Source: Neckera pumila
Taxonomy: Eukaryota; Streptophyta; Bryopsida; Hypnales; Neckeraceae
NCBI GenBank assembly: GCA_963969595.1
Contig: OZ018409.1
Coordinates: 26,797,282 to 26,861,281, forward strand
Length of the DNA stretch: 64,000 nt
Direction of reading: 5' to 3'
Made by a program: the position numbers and the translations under genes. Positions 22,401 through 34,500 of this stretch are shown piece after piece (positions within the stretch are counted from its first letter, which is position 1; each line of letters opens with the position of its first letter). The notes under the pieces are model-generated. The model ran no database searches. It had not been told where the DNA came from and saw only the letters and a program-made list of their open reading frames with translations.

Positions 22401-24149
22401 CATCACCATAAAGTACCTAAATGGTCCTGATGGTGGTGATATCGGGCCACATATGTCAACCTGAATGCGATTGAGGAAAGGTTTGAGCTCTTTATCTTTT
22501 ATTTCTTTTGCTGGACGTAGTATGAGTTTGCCCCGAGAGCATGCCAGGCATGACTCGGGTAGCCTTGATGAAATTTTGATGTTTCCCGCTGTCGATTTTA
22601 ATATATTTTGCAGCATTCTCGTTGAGGGATGACCCAGGCGGTCGTGCCAAAGTCTGCCATCATCAGTGATCTCTCCTGTAAGTGCAATAAACTCGTTGGT
22701 TGCTATTTCAAATTCGATAAGGCCATTGTCAGTATAATAAAACTTCTCTGCACAATTTCCATGTTCGTTCGTAAGGGTCTTGAACCTTTCCCCTGTCGTG
22801 AATATGTGTGTGTTGATCTCATAGCCACTGTTAAACACATCATTCTCGCATAAAACTTGTCTTCTTGCCGTCGGAATAAGAAGAGCTCTTTCAGCATAGA
22901 TGCGAGTGCCTCCAGGTAAAATAAACGTAGCTGGTCCTGATCCACGTACAATGAGATTTAAACCACTCATCGAGGCTATCTTATAGTTTTCACGCTGCAT
23001 CTTCGTGAAGTATTTGGCACTTGTGACGACTGTAATTGTCGCTCCTGAATCAAGTAGCATCATTGATCTATTTGTCCGCTGTTGTTGTTCAAATACTGCA
23101 TTTGTCTCCTCAACGCGAACCTGGTCCAAATAATTATATTCATCTTCGTTTTCAGTACGTTGCTTTTTATTTTTGTTCTTATCATTACTGATTTTCTTAG
23201 TGCCTCTCCAGGGTGACAAATTATTTTCTCTTCGGTATTTATCAACAACGTCCTTTGGTGTTCGACAATCTCGTGCGAAGTGACGTTTCTTGCCACATCT
23301 GAAACACTTCCCAAAGGTTTTTGATTTATTCTTGCTTATATTATCCTCATCTTTCTTACCAGGGGTCGCGGATCTCCGAGCCCTCTTCTCTTGTCGTTTC
23401 CACGGTTTTCTTCTTCTGTTTGGATCCTGCTGCTTTTCTCTTGTGTAATTCAATTCTGGGGTCGCTATAGTCCCAGCAGGTCTTTGTTTTGCCAATTCTT
23501 TTGCAACATTGTTGAATTTCTCATTCTCAGCCAGGTAAATGAATAGGTCTCTTGAGTTCTTATATTCTCTTGCTAGCAATGACTCTCGAAGTCCCATCCT
23601 TTCGGGTCCCATTGTCGATAATGTCTTGAATATTATGTCTTCTTCTGTTACTGGCCTCTTACAATATGCTAGCTTTGCTGTCAGTTTAAATAGCACTGCT
23701 TTATAATCATCAAGTAGGTCAAAATCCATATGACGAAGACTTAACCATGCTTGCCATGTTTCAGGATATGTAATTTCACGCATGGCTTCAAAACGGGATT
23801 GAATCTCTTCCCAGAGGTCGCAAGGTGTATCATGATGATACATTTGAAGGGCTAGATCGTCTTTGAGTCTTAGACGGATTGCTAAGGTAGCTGTGTCTTT
23901 CTGCATTCGATCATAATCTGCTTCGGACTTTCCAAAAATCAATGTGGGATCTTCTTCCTTTGCCTTCCTCCGTCTTTCTACTTCAGCCGGTGTTGGTGGG
24001 CGAGTTGTTATACCCTCTAAGCCTTTACTAGAAAGGTATTGACGCATATTCGTCATCCACATTATGTAATTTGTCCCGTCCTCTTCCAATGGTTTGAAAC
24101 CTGGTTCTGCAGGTATTCTTGGATAGACAGATTCTGTTTGTAAGGCCAT
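19479..24149 (-). CDS. Copia Gag-Pol polyprotein (1,556 aa)
   Basis: Encodes the whole retrotransposition machinery in one frame. Gag-like region about 1-280; zinc knuckle CFRCGKKRHFARDC at about 282-295; aspartic protease LLDSGA at about 365-370; HHCC integrase zinc finger (WHDRLGH, CLAC) at about 501-537; integrase core with D (VDICGP, about 565), D (RVDGAGE, about 628) and E (NGLAES, about 664); reverse transcriptase from about 968 with YVDD at about 1217-1220; RNase H with GYADAG at about 1387 and HAEL at about 1430. After the integrase there is an AT-hook-like KRGRPLGSK (about 874-882). A roughly 70-residue lysine/serine-rich stretch (about 1093-1162) separates LPEG from the usual YGLKQ block of RT and is not part of the core fold. 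No frameshift or stop, so it could be active. The first ATG lies 70 bp inside the 5' LTR. Confidence 0.97.
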   Translation of the reverse strand: MALQTESVYPRIPAEPGFKPLEEDGTNYIMWMTNMRQYLSSKGLEGITTRPPTPAEVERRRKAKEEDPTLIFGKSEADYDRMQKDTATLAIRLRLKDDLALQMYHHDTPCDLWEEIQSRFEAMREITYPETWQAWLSLRHMDFDLLDDYKAVLFKLTAKLAYCKRPVTEEDIIFKTLSTMGPERMGLRESLLAREYKNSRDLFIYLAENEKFNNVAKELAKQRPAGTIATPELNYTREKQQDPNRRRKPWKRQEKRARRSATPGKKDEDNISKNKSKTFGKCFRCGKKRHFARDCRTPKDVVDKYRRENNLSPWRGTKKISNDKNKNKKQRTENEDEYNYLDQVRVEETNAVFEQQQRTNRSMMLLDSGATITVVTSAKYFTKMQRENYKIASMSGLNLIVRGSGPATFILPGGTRIYAERALLIPTARRQVLCENDVFNSGYEINTHIFTTGERFKTLTNEHGNCAEKFYYTDNGLIEFEIATNEFIALTGEITDDGRLWHDRLGHPSTRMLQNILKSTAGNIKISSRLPESCLACSRGKLILRPAKEIKDKELKPFLNRIQVDICGPISPPSGPFRYFMVMIDSTSRWSEVNLLSTRNHAFAKMLIQLIRMQVRFPDNGVRDIRVDGAGEFTSKTFQNYCTAQGITLEVALPEVHFQNGLAESLIRRIQWIARPLLLKSNLPLTAWGHAVMHAADLIRYRPSARNKMSPHQLATGNAPDIKHLRKFGCSIEVPLDPTKRKKFGPQRKQGIYVGNVGNSLIKYIEPKTGDLFRARFLDCHFDEQHFPFMEIKEQLPATVLDINWHTATIDDSPDYRCDGEVQRILRLRELARKLPDAFADTPDIVKTPYTQVQYTPARILPDNTPANVSQIRRKRGRPLGSKNKPKNLGRAPHITGGALPETGGVTQGPRGVATNQPSFEEATDVALTDHVWDRRTICKNEALMVHTVNAILENPDIPKTVPQAKRSVEWPHWKRAMQDEMNSMKERQVFGVPQPKTLDMKPIRSKWVFAKKRDSEGKIIRYKARLVAKGFTQQFGIDYDFTYSPVMDSITFRFLIALAVQERLSFRLLDIVTAYLYGRMDKEMYMELPEGVESINSTKESSMQDMGNSGQSQRAKAELVDKKTQDLGKGHKRVTFAPSSDPTNLENLNIISRKRKRELGQVVRIQKAIYGLKQSGRLWYQNLTDYLIQQGFKANKYTPCVFVNRRGKHLVLIAIYVDDLNIFGTRAAVEKTVDLMKHKYKVKDYGRTPRCLGVELEHFEDGSVFLHMTSYTSRLLEKFAMSEAHPVSTPLTVRTLKTDQDEYGPLRDNEEILSSEYPYITAVMSMSWLSLNVRPDLKFSTHLLSRHSAEPTKRHWRGVKHMLRYLNGTRDYGILFERNFQPIKGYADAGYLSAPEKGRSQSGYVFTMADSAISWSSKLQPTVATSSNHAELIALFDTTKEAVWLRNMSSSLKTLANLEIDIKPMKIFKDNDACRHQMSEGFIKSNNTKHLTPKIFYAAEQTKIGTISIEKITSAENIADLFTKTLPPSSHHKHMLSMKMRSLAQVRKEKTQLSS

Positions 24150-24204
24150 CGACGCTCCTTGTTTTTAAATTTTGTTCAAAACTTCTCTTTTCGCTCTGCG
24201 GCGA

Positions 24205-24219
24205 GCAGTGCTGATAACG
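24205..24219 (-). other. Primer-binding site of the Copia element
   Basis: Next to the inner edge of the 5' LTR the minus strand reads CGTTATCAGCAC, resembling the common Copia site TGGTATCAGAGC complementary to initiator methionine tRNA. The match is partial (the TATCAG core is intact), so the primer identity is tentative. Confidence 0.6.
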
Positions 24220-24493
24220 TGACAGTACGTTTTCACTCGGACTCCATCTCTCGATAAGAGATGAAGCTGCCTACGTACCTCAGGTTCAAAATCACATTAC
24301 TTCTGAATAGCCTAAGGATCAGAGTGATGATACGTAGTTCTGGCTGAGAAGCAACGCGACTCCTCAGAACCTCAACCTTTAAGAGGTACAACCTTAACCT
24401 TGAAGAGGTACGAACTAGTGGTATGAAACGGCAGTATACTGACCGTATACGCATACGTAGCCAAGCTACCTGACCATTGACCAGGTCTCGACA
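24220..24493 (-). repeat. 5' LTR of the Copia element
   Basis: 274 bp, matching 19111-19384 except T at 24285. It should contain the promoter of the element. Flanked outside by ATTT. Confidence 0.96.
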
Positions 24494-24799
24494 ATTTTCA
24501 TATATAAGAATGCAGATTAATAATTTCAATAAGTCTTCTAAATAAAAATGATTAAAATTTTCATATAATTTTTTTTACAAACATGCATACACTGAAAAGT
24601 ACAGTATAAACTTCAATGAATGAAGTATGCGCAATGACGAATACATTTAAAAAAATTTAATATTTCTATAATATCACACTATTTGAAAATATGATATTAC
24701 AGAGGTCACTGTAATTTTAGTAGTGTGATGGTGTGTTTGGTAGCAATTGAGCCATTGAGGCCATCGTTGAGGTCTTGAAGTCTGGTTCCATGGGGACTC
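24494..24799. other. AT-rich flank of the Copia insertion
   Basis: Contains no recognisable gene. It continues the AT-rich sequence interrupted by the retrotransposon. Confidence 0.4.
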
Positions 24800-25060
24800 T
24801 ATTGAAACTCTCAAACTTTTCAATCTCTGTTAAGTTTATGGAAACACGGTGGGTCTGTTGGGTTGTTCTATGTCTTGGCAAAGAGATGGATTGCGACAAG
24901 GAGTTCAAACTGACTGCTACAGCAATAGACGTGTCTGCTTAGTGCAACAAGCAGCTGATGACGGAGCCTTGGAAATTGGTTCTCTACAGTAGTGAATCTG
25001 TGATACCCCCATATCGTCTGGCTGATAGGTTTGGGCAAGATCCATAACAATGCGTTTCCA
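24800..25060 (+). pseudogene. Kinase pseudogene fragment related to the tandem-kinase N-lobe 1
   Basis: DNA here aligns with the first kinase domain of the gene at 1-2775. GTTGTTCTATGTCTTGGCAA matches the coding strand of the degenerate glycine-loop segment; CAACAAGCAGCT and GGTTCTCTA match the WNNKQLL...VGSL segment; CCCCATATCGTCTGGCTGAT and GGTTTGGGCAAGATCC match HPHIVRLVGFGQD. Insertions, deletions and stops break the frame, including one base lost in the run of Ts before GGGCAAGAT. It is a decayed copy of the N-lobe, only about 250 bp long. Confidence 0.7.
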
Positions 25061-25584
25061 AATAGAGTCGATGGATACTTTTTTGCAATACTTCAGTTTA
25101 ATTACTATATTAATGCTAATTTCATATAAGATCAAATCAACAATAAATAAATCACCAATTGGATCCTTCACAACAACCAGAAAATGCACTGAGTTGTAGG
25201 TACAGAACCGCCCAGTAATGTGAAAAAGGTAAATACGTGATGCTCAGGGTTGACACTGTAGTCACATTAGGTCCTTGCAGTTTCCGTACACCCTCAGTAA
25301 AAATATAACTCACCTTTTAGTACTTCCTTTGTCTATCAGAGTCCAATACTATAATCAAGCACACAAACTCCTGCACCATTCCTGGTCCTGTGTAGGAAGC
25401 ATTATCATGTCATCCACAAAGGCCAAGTGCTCTCAACGTCTCAACAGGCATCCCATTGTAAGCAACAGTGGAGGTTGAGGGCGGGTTAGTAGAGAAGTGG
25501 TGAACAAAAGGTGCGACTCACTGTAACATGCACACCGATATAATTGTCTAACCAAACATGCACGTGCCTCAAGATGAATACCGT
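25061..25584. other. 3' flank of XPG
   Basis: No gene recognised. The segment probably contains the XPG 3' UTR and polyadenylation region (minus strand). Confidence 0.45.
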
Positions 25585-28500
25585 TCACGGCTGTTTGGAA
25601 GGTCTCTTTCTGCGAAGAAAAGGCATTGCTCGTAATCCCATACCCACACTTGCATCGACTTCGGCACTCTTGACATCATCACCTTCAGCAGTCAACAGAT
25701 CAGCGATCCTTACTCCACTTGTCGATTGAGTCTCTGTCGTCGGAGAAATTACTCCCATATCTTCAGTTCGTAAACTTGGTGAACTAGTAACAGGTTCAAC
25801 AGTGCTGCACTGGGAAGCATCAACACCCTTAGAATGGCCCTCTGTAATATCACCTTGTAACTCAGACTGCATACTGTCCAGTACGTGAAGACCTGAGATT
25901 TCATCTTCTTCATCAGGGACGCAAAAACCACCGCCAGAGAAAAGATATAGTTTCGGCGGTCCTGCAGACTTCCCGGAATCAATTGCCACATGAGATAATT
26001 CCTCTGTAGTTCTATGGTTCACGTCCCCATCATTGCTCTGAGACCCTCCAGCCATGTGATTGTCACGGTTAATCTCAAGCTGGTCTATTTCTCTGCTTGA
26101 AGCCTGCGGTGGACTAGAAGACTCGCTCCTTAGTGAGACCTCATCCTCACCTTCAGATTTATCCACTCCGTCATCAGAGCCAGTAGGCTCATGATAATTG
26201 GCTTCATTCTTGCGAACTCTGCTAGACTGCACCAAAACAAAACAGGATATTAGAGTTATCCTCATATTCAACACTATTTCAGATTCGTGATTGAACCCCC
26301 AAAACAAGGCTTGCCATAATTTACTCATGACTTTACTCATTAGATTCATCCCTACTTTTTCACTGAAACAAGGTCAGCACCCCACTTCGGATGACTTTTA
26401 AGGATAACTCTATTGTAATCAGGAAAATCAATGATGGAGCTCTAGTTCATCGCAGTAATACAGAGTTCCATTCCTAATGGAATGAAACTTACCCTCCGAG
26501 GCTGCAAAAATTGGTCATCCGATTTCCTTTTCAGAGTGCCGGGTTCACTCTCTGTTTCCATTACTACGTTGTCATCGTCACTCTCACTGGAATGAGCACT
26601 GCTGTCATCGCCTTCAATACTAACACCAGAACTTCTACCTCCTCGCCCCCTGCCTCTTCCTCTTCCTCTTCCCCGTCCTCGACCCCTCCCACGAACCGTC
26701 TCTTTCTTATTCCTTCCTTTCCCTCTCCCGTTTCCTGAATTAAGAACAAGATCTTCAGAACCTGCAACTTCCACCGTATTAAAGTGCTCTTCTTCCAGAA
26801 GCTCAGTCTCTATTCTTTCAGTCGACTTCTTGCCTGCGTTCTTCTTCTGCTTCTGTTTCTTCATGGGTGGACCTCCGGCTTCGGAGGGGATGTCCACCAT
26901 CTCCTTCGATAAGCGGCCCGTGGTCCCCCGAAGCGCTTTCTGAATGCGTGCACTCCTGACTTTTGCAAATCTTTGATTGAAGGAGTAAAACGCATCAATA
27001 CGAAGTTGGGTCTGCAAATTTCGACAATAATAACATATTGAACATAAATACATATCAGATGCATCTAAATACAGTGACAAGCAGCCTAAACTTAGTAGAT
27101 AACTGCAATGGACCTGGATGGACCTTTACCTCATTCCATATCATTTATAGGGCCTTCAGCTAACAAGCACAAAAATAGATCCCAACTGATTCCCGATACA
27201 TACCTCTTGACGATCATATTCCTTCAAAACAGATAGCAACAACTCATCTGCTTTTTCTTTAGGCCATGAAAATCGCTCGAAACAAAACCTGCAATATAGT
27301 CTCGAGTTATTTATGCCACAAAATATTTCTAAATCTGCGAGCGACGTGACAACCTTGAATGCTTCAAGGAAACGTATGATACATAAGAACGAAAAAGATT
27401 CCAACAACGACTTCGACAAATAAAGGAAGCTGGAATTACTTTCGGAGAGCCTCAAGGTCTGGTCGCCCCCATGAGAAAGACTGTTTTGACTTGTCTACTC
27501 GTGGACCTTTATATTCAGCCACAACTACTTCGCTTGGAAACGAGTCGGGGATTTTCCAGTTCTTGCTCACAGCCCTCTACAAAATCGGAAATGCACTAAT
27601 CAGAATGCTGTCCTTGATGCACTTTTAGGTTAGATGATCACCAGTCCACTTGCAATACCTAATTATTGGCCATAACAAATACGGAACAACGTTCAGGTAC
27701 CAAAAGACCTCTCACAAACACGAAAATTGCCAGCTTAATCAAACAGCAATGCTGAATTATCTCATCTTACATGATTCTCCATGAAGGCATTCTGGCGAAG
27801 AGCTCTCTCAGTATCAACCGGAACATCTCCATTAGCAGCTAATTCTGCAGCTTCATTAGAGTCTGCATCCTCTTCAACCATATCATTATTTCCTCCCTTC
27901 TTGCCTTTTGCTTTGCCCTGTAAACCATTTCTTTTCGATTCCCTAACTTCAAGTCCAAGAAGTGACAAATCCACAGACTCCACCATCTCTTTGAATTTTT
28001 TGAGTCCACTCTCCTCGTCAAATGCATTAACAACCTCAATGGCGTTCACTATTCCAATGCCACTGCAAACAATACAGCCAGGTGCTGAAATTAACACATG
28101 CACATGAAGGCCGTGCTTGGGAGGTTGTTACAGAAAATCACATCAAGCTTGCTTTAAAGACCGTAAATCCCTCATTTTTTGTCCTAACTCAAATCCTTCG
28201 ATATCCTGTACCCAATTCTGGTGTCTAGGAAACTCAGACGGACGACCAAAGACTAACAGTGCACAAAAGCTGTTAAACTTATATCAATTTGAACAGGTAA
28301 CCAAACCTACTGGCACTAAATACTATTACACGCAACTGCAGGACATAAGCATACTAGTCCCGTGGACCATACAAAGAAATTCCTTCTAGAATGTCAATCA
28401 GTAATACGATTCACTAAGATGTCCACCTGATGCCTTCAGTGTAGTCACTGCCCAGTAATAGAGCCATTTGTATAAGCTTCTCTCGAGTCAGTCCCAAGTC

Positions 28501-31500
28501 GGTCTCAACATCCTGCCACCGAAAATGATTCGATCTCAACAACCACAGAACTCCGAATAAATCCAGCAATTGAATAGCGCTTCCCAACAATGAAAGCAAT
28601 GATATCCAGAAAATCTGTTGTGTAAAAACCGTAATTTTACCTTCATGTAGTAAGTTTCCACATATTTACGGTCGTCAAAGATGTTCTTGTAAACATTGCG
28701 GCCTCCAAACAGGAAAACATCAACATCATCTGTCACAACACCATCGACTAGCTTCTCTGCATCCAAGAATGCACACTGTGCTTCTGCTTCCATAGGAGCT
28801 ATCACGTAAGGAATCCCAAAAATTTGTAAGAGCTCCTGGGAAAGCACACACGTCACACTACTCTGTTACTTTAATTGAAAATAAAGAGTTAACGCCCTAT
28901 GAATCTTAACTCTAGGAATAGGATTGTCCTGAAATCAACCACAGGACTGATCAAAGGCAAAGGGATGTGGTAAATCCTCTTGAAAAAAGACCCCAACAGG
29001 AAAGTATAGTGATCGCTATATACCTGGCATTCAGCAAACATCTCCGAAGTGACAGAGTCTGCGTTTCGTTCATTCTTTTTCTGCATTTCGCGAAGCTCGG
29101 CTTCTTCTTGGATAAGGAGTTCACGTTCTTTTTCTATTCCTGCGAGTAGCTCTTCTTGTTCCTTCTCGAATGCAGCTTGCAATTCAGCTTCATCTCTTGC
29201 AAGTGCCTCGCGCTCAGCCAATATCGCAGCTTCATGACTCAACAGCTCTTCCCGCTCCATCACCATATCCATCTCTTCAGCATCTTTTAGCATGTCATCC
29301 ATTGCCAAATTACCATCTGAATTTGGTTTGACAAAGCTTGGATCCACAACTACATTCGAACCAGCACTGCCTTCCATTATTACAGATTTTTCTAACCGTG
29401 GGGGCTGAGGAACTTCGAGTCGAGATTCAATGCGAGGTTCTGCATTCTCCCCTGTCTCATTTGTTGATGACTTCAAATTCTGTATGACAGGATCGGACCC
29501 AAATTCCCTGATTTCAGTGAGATTATAAGCTAGCACTGAATTACTATCATTCACCTTCGAACCACCATTGGGGTGAGGAATGCTCTTCATCTCTTCATCC
29601 TCACGTGGTAGGTTCTGACCTGGAAACTCTTTCCCAGAACCAACAGATGTGACTAGTTTTGCATCCAAACTAAGAAATGCTTGAGGTTGCACTTGTACCT
29701 CCCCTCTTCCAACTTTGTTGTTGCTTTCAACTAAGTTCACCCCATTTACCTTCACATGGGGTAAGCCTAAGGCTGGTTCAAATTCTGCTCGAGGCACAGT
29801 CGCTCTGGTCACACCGGAAGGAGGCAAAACGACTATCTCGTCAGCCACAGCCTTCCCTTTCCTTGCCCGCTCCCGTGCATTACGAGCTTCTTCTGAATCC
29901 ATTTGAAGATTGGCAAGTGATTCTTGCTCCCCGACTCTAGGCACAGCCCCAGAGAACACTTTTCCAGCACCCTCGACTGGTTCCCGGATGACTAACTGGG
30001 GAAGAGCATTAATTGGCGCTCTCCATGAGGCAACGTCAATCAGACTACGGCGTGTTGCTTCTTGAAATTCAAGCTCCTCTTGAGTCAGTGCTAAGCCTGA
30101 CAATTTCAAGGACGGGAATCAGAAGCATTTTGTACACTACGAAAACTATCTGTAGAAGAAAAAACATAGCATTGGCACTACATGAGAAAAATAAAGGAAA
30201 ACAGCAGACGATGACTTGAAATCACTGCCGGCTTGGTTCATCAATCTTACATCATAACTCAAAGACTGGTAGCACAATTAATGCGGAACATTAAACAGAA
30301 TCATACGATAAAGAGGCGAAGAGGGCGCAACAACAATAGAAGGGAACCTAGAAAGAACGGAAGAAGCATGCGGATTTGCAAAGATTTCACCAACACAACC
30401 ACTGGAATTGGAATAAAGTAGAGCCTCTGAAGCAGCAAGTGAACAAGGACCTGTGACAGTATATCCAACCGCTGGTATTGCCACTGCACCGCTGCCGTCC
30501 TCCCATTCTACCTCACTTTCACCACTATCCCCTGTGTCACTATCATCACTCGGTCCCGTATATTCAGAATCGGGATATACCCCAGGTTGAGAGGCTCGGA
30601 TTCTATCATGCTCCGCTAAGCTCTCCTGGATAGCAAGAGCCATCTCTGCATCACTATCTCCGCCAAAAGACAGATCATTTCCAGTGGGAATAAAACTTTC
30701 TGGCTCTGTACGAGAGCCATTCCGATGATCAAGCGTTGGTTCAACTGCATTGGTTCCCTTCAAACCAAGATCAACTTCATTTCCGCCGTGACAGTCACCA
30801 TCCTCCCATTCACAGTCCTTGTCTTCTGCTACTGCCATAAGTTCAGAAGAAGGCTTCAGTTCTTGAGACTTTTCAGTCTGATGACCGATTTCATCACCCA
30901 CTAGGTCTTTGAACAAACCTAAGTCTTCATCCTCAGCAACTTCATTGCTGTTGAAAGAGATCTGGATGCTTGATACCTGCGGCATAACATCTGGATTAAC
31001 AATTGCATTCTGTCCTGCGCCCACAGCTAAGTCGTCATGTGATCCTCCATCGTCCATGAACTGGTTAACTTCAGTTGCTTTATCGAAATTCCCAGCGTCG
31101 CTATTGATGCGCTTAGAAGGCATTCCTGCGGGAGGCTTGGACAAACTAGCTTTGTCTCCGGTCATGAGCCTCTGAAACTCTGTATCACCATTGTTGACTA
31201 AACTCTCTGCCAAGGAGGGCACATTGTCCTCCTTCGATTCTCCAAAGGCCTGCCGATTCTCCACATCCTTCATGAGATAGAGATTCCACTGCAAGTCTCG
31301 GGTCATACGGACACCCATGCCTCGAACTCTACTCACACGAGTTCTCCCCTTTTCGTCCACATATGTTTGAACAGTGCTATCAGGATTCCCAGCTTCATCC
31401 AATTCTGTACTTAACGTTCCCTCCTTCGGCGGCAACGACCTGTAAGTAGACGAACTTCATAAATGCAGAAGACTTCCGATAAATGCGAGCTACGCTCGTT

Positions 31501-34500
31501 ATCGAGCAATAGTACACAGAAAACAGAAAACATTTCTGTCCGGGATACTGCCATCCAGCCGGAGTCCTAAATTGGTTAATCGAATAAACGTACCTGAAAT
31601 TGGTCGACATAAGTGTTGTGTTCCTATCTGCTGGAGGTTGTACTTTTGGCTCAGGAGGTTTCAACCCAGACAGCACTGAATCATCATGACCTTCGCCGGT
31701 CAACGCCCTGTCGACTTCAATATGAGTTGAAACTTGAGAGTAAAAAATCTTCAAAAATCGTCTTGATAGTATAAAAGACTCAGGATAATGGTATACAATG
31801 GATATACCGGTAAAAAAACTTGTCGACTAAAAATACCAGCTTACTCTCACATTGGCGGACCAACCGATAAGATTGTGATCCGTAAAATATTTCATTTCTC
31901 TTGTTCGCACAACACAAGGATTCCAGACTTTCATATATCTTCCAAAGTAATGTAATTTAACACTGGCTCCTCACTAGCGCCAAAAAAAAGGAAAAAATAA
32001 CCTTTCATTCATGAGTCGCTAAGTCCCTGCACTTAAAAGAATTGAATACAGATAAAAGAAAGTCTTACGATTTATCTCCTTGATAAGAACTGGAGTAGAT
32101 GAACTCCCGGTTAGTCTCTGATGCAATGCGAGTGCTAGGAACCCCTCCAACACCCTTAACAGCAGCAGCTTTCTGTGCATCGGAGATTCCTCTGCGAAAT
32201 GCTACCGTCTTCAAATAGGCTTCTATTTGTAGCTGAGAAAAAGAAGCTGGAGCCTACACACGTTTCCAAAAACAGAGTTTTAGGATGCACCCGTAAAGTT
32301 CAAAGTTGTAACTGCTAGTGCCGGCAGACACATAGGGTCAGGTCAAAACCAAGTGTGAAACTTCGCCTATAGAAGAAGAGCTCGGGAAACTGAAATGTTG
32401 TCCTATGCAGTGGGGTACAGTTCATTTACGAATTCTGCATCCTGCCAGTTTTCACTACGAAGTCCAGAAAGTTCAGTAAGTCATTTCATGCTCAAAAATG
32501 GTCCGAATTTATAACCACAAGTTGCGTTGGAATCGTAGAGAAGAGTGCTTTATGATCATAATAAACAAAAGTCAAAATCATACAACATTGTGGATGTTTT
32601 TGTACACTATCTACCATCTAGTGGCACCACCCTTTGCCAAAATTACAGCTCAAATTTGATTGGGCAAGTTCAAAATAAGAGTTTGTAGTTGTTGTAGAGA
32701 CACTTCATTCCAGACCACTTGAATTTGTTGGATCACTTCTTGCTTGTTCTTCACCCAATTGCAAAAAACCTTTGACTATTTTCCAACGGTTCTCTATGAA
32801 ACGGTAGGTAGTTCCAAATTGTTGTGTGATTTTAATTATTCATTTTCACTTATTATGAAGTTGAAGTGCACTTCATTGCAATTCCAACGCAATTTGCGGT
32901 TTCAAAATCGGTTCATTTTTGAGCACGCTAGAGCTTCCTAAAGTTGTTGAACTTTTTAGTGAAGCCTGACTGAAAAATTCGTAAATGAACTGTACCCCAC
33001 TGTACTTAAGACATCTGTACCAATCTATGAGGTTCCTTAAAACAATCGAGTTCAAAAGTGTCAAGTCCCCAGTGAATCGGTAATATTTTGCAAGAAAAGG
33101 GATAGATATACAACCTTGGCAACCTTCTGAAACTTATGTCGATTTTCAGCAACGAGTTGCTCTCTCATCTGCGCAACAGGTACAAATTACGTTTTGCACC
33201 TAGAATAATGGCAGGTCAAAAATTTAAAGATCACGCAAAGACAACTTTCCAGAGCTAAGGCGATGACTCTGCACTCGGGATGATCCCGACTAACCATCTG
33301 CAGCACCGAATGGATAACATTCCAAAAAATAAGTACTTTATTATCAAAAGAGCTATTGAGTGCAATCAATAAAGGTCGATGTTCACTAATCTCACCTGGA
33401 CCAAGAGATCCAGCTGCATTGAGGCAGGAAGAGATGCCAAAACCGCAGGATCCACTTTGCCTTCAGTTGATGGCTGCCAAATCAAGTCCGATTGCGTCCA
33501 AAGGCATGGTATTAGCAGAACATACATTCTTCATTGAAAATTCTGAAAGGGACTGTTATACATTCAAGACAAACGCTACCCTAGCGTAAGAGTAATGCAA
33601 AACTACGGGTAAGATATGGATATGCTTACGAAACACTGAACCATCATGTACCCTTTGCACAGATGCAACTAATACTACAACAAATACATATAAAAAAAAT
33701 CCACGCCAAAATCAACAACAAAAACAGACACAAAGTACCTAGGATTCAATAAGATCACTAAAAAGTCTTACTAAAACTACTCAAGCTGACAAATACAATT
33801 AAAACCACGGATAGTGACACGGGACCAGAAGATCAATTAGAAATATATATATGTAGAAAGTATATAAGTTCTGTTGCGGTACGATTTTCACACTCTAATA
33901 TCGCGAGTGTGAATGAAAAGGCGAATACTCACGAGATAAACGAGCTCCTCTTCCTCGTCTTCGTCATCGAAGTGCTGGTTTTCTACCTCGTCCCAACTAT
34001 TCAATTCATACACTTCATGTTCTTGTCTACCAGAGTTTTTGCTGTCTTCCTTCTCGTGTCCTTTCACTGCTGTTGCAAGCCTAAAACATTGATCAGATCA
34101 CACAGTCGTAATTAAGTTCATATGTATAACCTAAGTGCCTACATTAGTAAAATGAAGAAACAACAACGACTAAACGATGAAAGTAAAACTTACAAGGCAT
34201 CTCCAGATCCCTCCTTGTGCAGATCACCATGTAATATTGCACCACCATTGGGAGAAACATCGTCCACGCCATTCATCCCATTGTTTAGAATGGAGACATC
34301 CTTGTCATTGTTGTTATCCGTCGCCGCTGATTTAATCTGCGGTCCGGTCATACCAGCGATTTCTTCCAACTTCCTAGTCCGTAGCTGTTAAAGAACATAG
34401 TGCCACCAAGGGGTCGAAGGTGAGAACAAAACAGCAGCACCAAGCTCACTCGTTCACAGAGAACAACAAACAGCAGCCTTTCCTCATGGAATTGATCCTG

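Larger units (their letters stand above)
19111..24493 (-). mobile_element. Intact, very young Copia LTR retrotransposon
   Basis: 5,383 bp, oriented on the minus strand. Two 274-bp LTRs (TG...CA in element orientation) bound a single uninterrupted 1,556-codon gag-pol frame. A primer-binding site lies next to the 5' LTR and a purine tract next to the 3' LTR. The LTRs differ at one visible base (19176 against 24285). ATTT lies directly outside each end, consistent with a short target duplication. The order gag, protease, integrase, reverse transcriptase, RNase H is that of Ty1/copia. Confidence 0.97.

Noticed and set aside
19111..24493. Possible endogenous retrovirus or pararetrovirus instead of Copia
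   Set aside because: The integrase-before-RT order, YVDD, zinc knuckle and lack of an envelope frame fit Ty1/copia.
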